A DNA stretch of 64,000 bases from Streptomyces coacervatus (GTDB lineage: Bacteria; Actinomycetota; Actinomycetes; Streptomycetales; Streptomycetaceae). This document shows, in pieces, positions 62,627 to 64,000 of this stretch (positions within the stretch are counted from its first letter, which is position 1; each line of letters begins with the position of its first letter). The stretch lies in the NCBI RefSeq assembly GCF_029223485.1, contig NZ_JARHTP010000002.1, positions 620,001 to 684,000 of the forward strand, read 5' to 3'. The notes below the pieces were generated by a model. It was not told where the DNA came from and searched no databases. It saw nothing but the letters and a program-made list of their open reading frames with translations. The position numbers were made by a program, and so were the translations under genes.

Positions 62627-64000
62627 TCAGCAGCGGGGTCGGGGCGGGGCAGACCATGGAGCGTCGGCGGCGGAGAGGTATTCGGAGGAAATCCGGTACA
62701 CACCCGGCTCGTTGACGGTGAGGCGTGTGAACTCGCCCTGCTTTTGCAGGCAGCCGCGCTCGGTGTGCAGCCATGGTGAGTACTCCACCTTCACTCTCAC
62801 CGAGCCGCGCTTCGGCATCCGTATCTCAAGCTCGGCGTCCGAGGTACGGACCACGGTGGCCGGCGCCGACACCAGCGGCATCGCGTCCCGCACCCGGTAC
62901 ACCCTCCAGTGCGCATCGCTCCACACCGGCTCCAGCCACGCCGGCCGACTGCGCACCAGGCTTGCCTCGGCCTCGCCGTACCGGTCGGGCTCGGCGTCCG
63001 GCAGCACCACGAAGCCCACGGCCCACCGGTCCAGCCAGGCCCGGTATGTCGTCGCCGAGAACGTCCCGTCGTAGAAGAGGCGGCCGCGCTCCATGTCCAC
63101 CTGCGTGTTCCAGCCCCGCGCCAGATTGATGTGCGGGGCCAGTACGGCGGCCTCGCGGTGATCGTGGGCCGGAACGGCCTCCACGCGCGCGTGGTTCGCG
63201 CCGAGTCGGTCCAGGGCTCGTACGACACCGTGTGTGTCGGTGGCCCACGCCGGGACCTGCGCCGAGCCGCGCAGGAAGGAGGTGGGCGTGCCGGAACCCA
63301 GCCACAGCAGGGATGCGGCGAGCGCCACGGCGAGTGCACCGCGCCGGGGCCACGGGCGGCGGGGCGTCTCCAGCAAGGCCGCGAGGAGCACGGCGGGCGC
63401 GAACAGCAGCGCCAGCCGCTCCACGTTGGTGCCGATCGGCGAAGGGATCAGGTAGCAGAGCAGGACGCCCGCCGCGTACACGGCCCCGCTCCACCGCACC
63501 ACCCGCCGGCGGCGCGGCGCGAGGACCGCCACTGCCACCCCGAGCAGCGCGGGCCACCAGATCCGCGCCGCCGGCATCGGCTGCTGACCATGGAACGGGA
63601 ACAGCAAGGTGGTCGCCCCCACCACCGCGAACGGCGGCAGTATCAGCGCGGCGCCCCGTGCCCAGTCGCGGACCAGCCAGCAGGCCGCGCCCGCCGCCAC
63701 CAGGAACAGCCCGGCCACCGGGCTCGCCGCCGTCGCGAGCAGCGCGAACCCTGCCGCCGGCACCACACGGCGCCGGCCCACCAGCGCCACACAGGCCGCG
63801 AGGGCGAAGGCGACACCGAGCGCGAACGTCACCCGCCCTGCCGCGACATTGGTCCACAGCCCGAACGCGGCCAGCAGCGCGGGCCACAGCGGGCGCCGGA
63901 TCCCGGAGCGTTCCAGCAGCACCGCGGCCAGCCAGCCGGCGGCCAGCCCGGAGGCGACGGCGACCGTACGGACCCCGAAGGCGCCCATCAAGTAGGGCGA
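62627..64000 (-). CDS. Polytopic membrane protein (N-terminus beyond window)
   Basis: At least 458 residues lie in the window, and the frame is open to the right edge with no good start. About eight hydrophobic helices (for example VTFALGVAFALAACVALVG, WPALLGVAVAVLAP) lead to a soluble C-terminal domain of about 200 residues that ends SEYLSAADAPWSAPPRPRC. The layout of a helical N-terminal part with an exported C-terminal region resembles GT-C-type glycosyltransferase or mannosyltransferase-like proteins of actinobacteria. No catalytic motif is visible here, so the function is open. Confidence 0.7.
   Translation of the reverse strand, partial: SPYLMGAFGVRTVAVASGLAAGWLAAVLLERSGIRRPLWPALLAAFGLWTNVAAGRVTFALGVAFALAACVALVGRRRVVPAAGFALLATAASPVAGLFLVAAGAACWLVRDWARGAALILPPFAVVGATTLLFPFHGQQPMPAARIWWPALLGVAVAVLAPRRRRVVRWSGAVYAAGVLLCYLIPSPIGTNVERLALLFAPAVLLAALLETPRRPWPRRGALAVALAASLLWLGSGTPTSFLRGSAQVPAWATDTHGVVRALDRLGANHARVEAVPAHDHREAAVLAPHINLARGWNTQVDMERGRLFYDGTFSATTYRAWLDRWAVGFVVLPDAEPDRYGEAEASLVRSRPAWLEPVWSDAHWRVYRVRDAMPLVSAPATVVRTSDAELEIRMPKRGSVRVKVEYSPWLHTERGCLQKQGEFTRLTVNEPGVYRISSEYLSAADAPWSAPPRPRC

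Noticed and set aside
1..64000. tRNA, rRNA, CRISPR array, insertion sequence or attachment site
   Set aside because: No cloverleaf-like sequence, regularly spaced repeat, transposase motif or flanking direct repeat was noticed on either strand.

Overview
The window has the features of a Streptomyces chromosome. G+C is very high, GTG starts are frequent, many genes are coupled by 4-base ATGA/GTGA overlaps, and TTA leucine codons are rare. Gene families are typical of the genus: sugar ABC importers controlled by LacI regulators, FadR, TetR, MarR and PucR regulators, and many secreted hydrolases. I saw no rRNA, tRNA, CRISPR array or insertion sequence. Three blocks stand out against ordinary core and catabolic genes.

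Bases 1-10,150: a cut FadR-like regulator, a TOPRIM protein and a coiled-coil remnant come first. They are followed by uppP, a fluoride-channel operon (fluC, DUF190, fluC), an SMP-30-like protein and a YihY-like membrane protein. Next is a coupled pair encoding a CHAT (caspase-like) protease and an alpha/beta hydrolase; the protease gene carries two TTA codons near its start.

Bases 10,130-18,320: a beta-1,4-galactan utilisation locus. It encodes a secreted GH53 endo-galactanase, a GH42 beta-galactosidase, a sugar-binding lipoprotein, two permeases and a LacI repressor. A palindromic operator lies on the divergent promoter. No transport ATPase is encoded, so a shared MsiK-type ATPase is likely.

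Bases 18,400-34,070: small regulators and enzymes (VOC, MarR, HAD, TetR/SDR), a membrane protein with a potassium-channel-like pore motif, and three consecutive decayed genes (nitroreductase, VOC, LysR). These are followed by SseB, a flavin monooxygenase, a peptidase E that has lost its catalytic core, an isochorismatase-family hydrolase and an NCS1 permease. Central-carbon genes gnd and gap and a second NCS1 permease close the region.

Bases 34,200-46,500: the most unusual block. It holds an acyl-CoA carboxylase carboxyltransferase, a FadD32-like fatty acyl-AMP ligase, a Pks13-like ACP-KS-AT-ACP-TE synthase and an antigen-85-type secreted esterase. A PucR regulator, a secreted cutinase and a large secreted lipase-like protein follow. 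This gene set parallels the mycobacterial mycolic-acid condensation locus (accD4-pks13-fadD32-Rv3802c-fbp), although streptomycetes are not known to make mycolates.

Bases 46,700-62,560: an orphan LuxR-type response regulator with atypical receiver residues, then a myo-inositol catabolic region. That region has a LacI regulator, a complete ABC importer and enzymes matching IolC, IolJ, IolB, IolD, IolA and IolG plus two IolE/IolI-like TIM-barrel proteins. A decayed MFS inositol permease sits inside it. Two identical 14-bp palindromes lie just downstream of the two main promoters and define a local regulon. The right edge holds an incomplete membrane protein.
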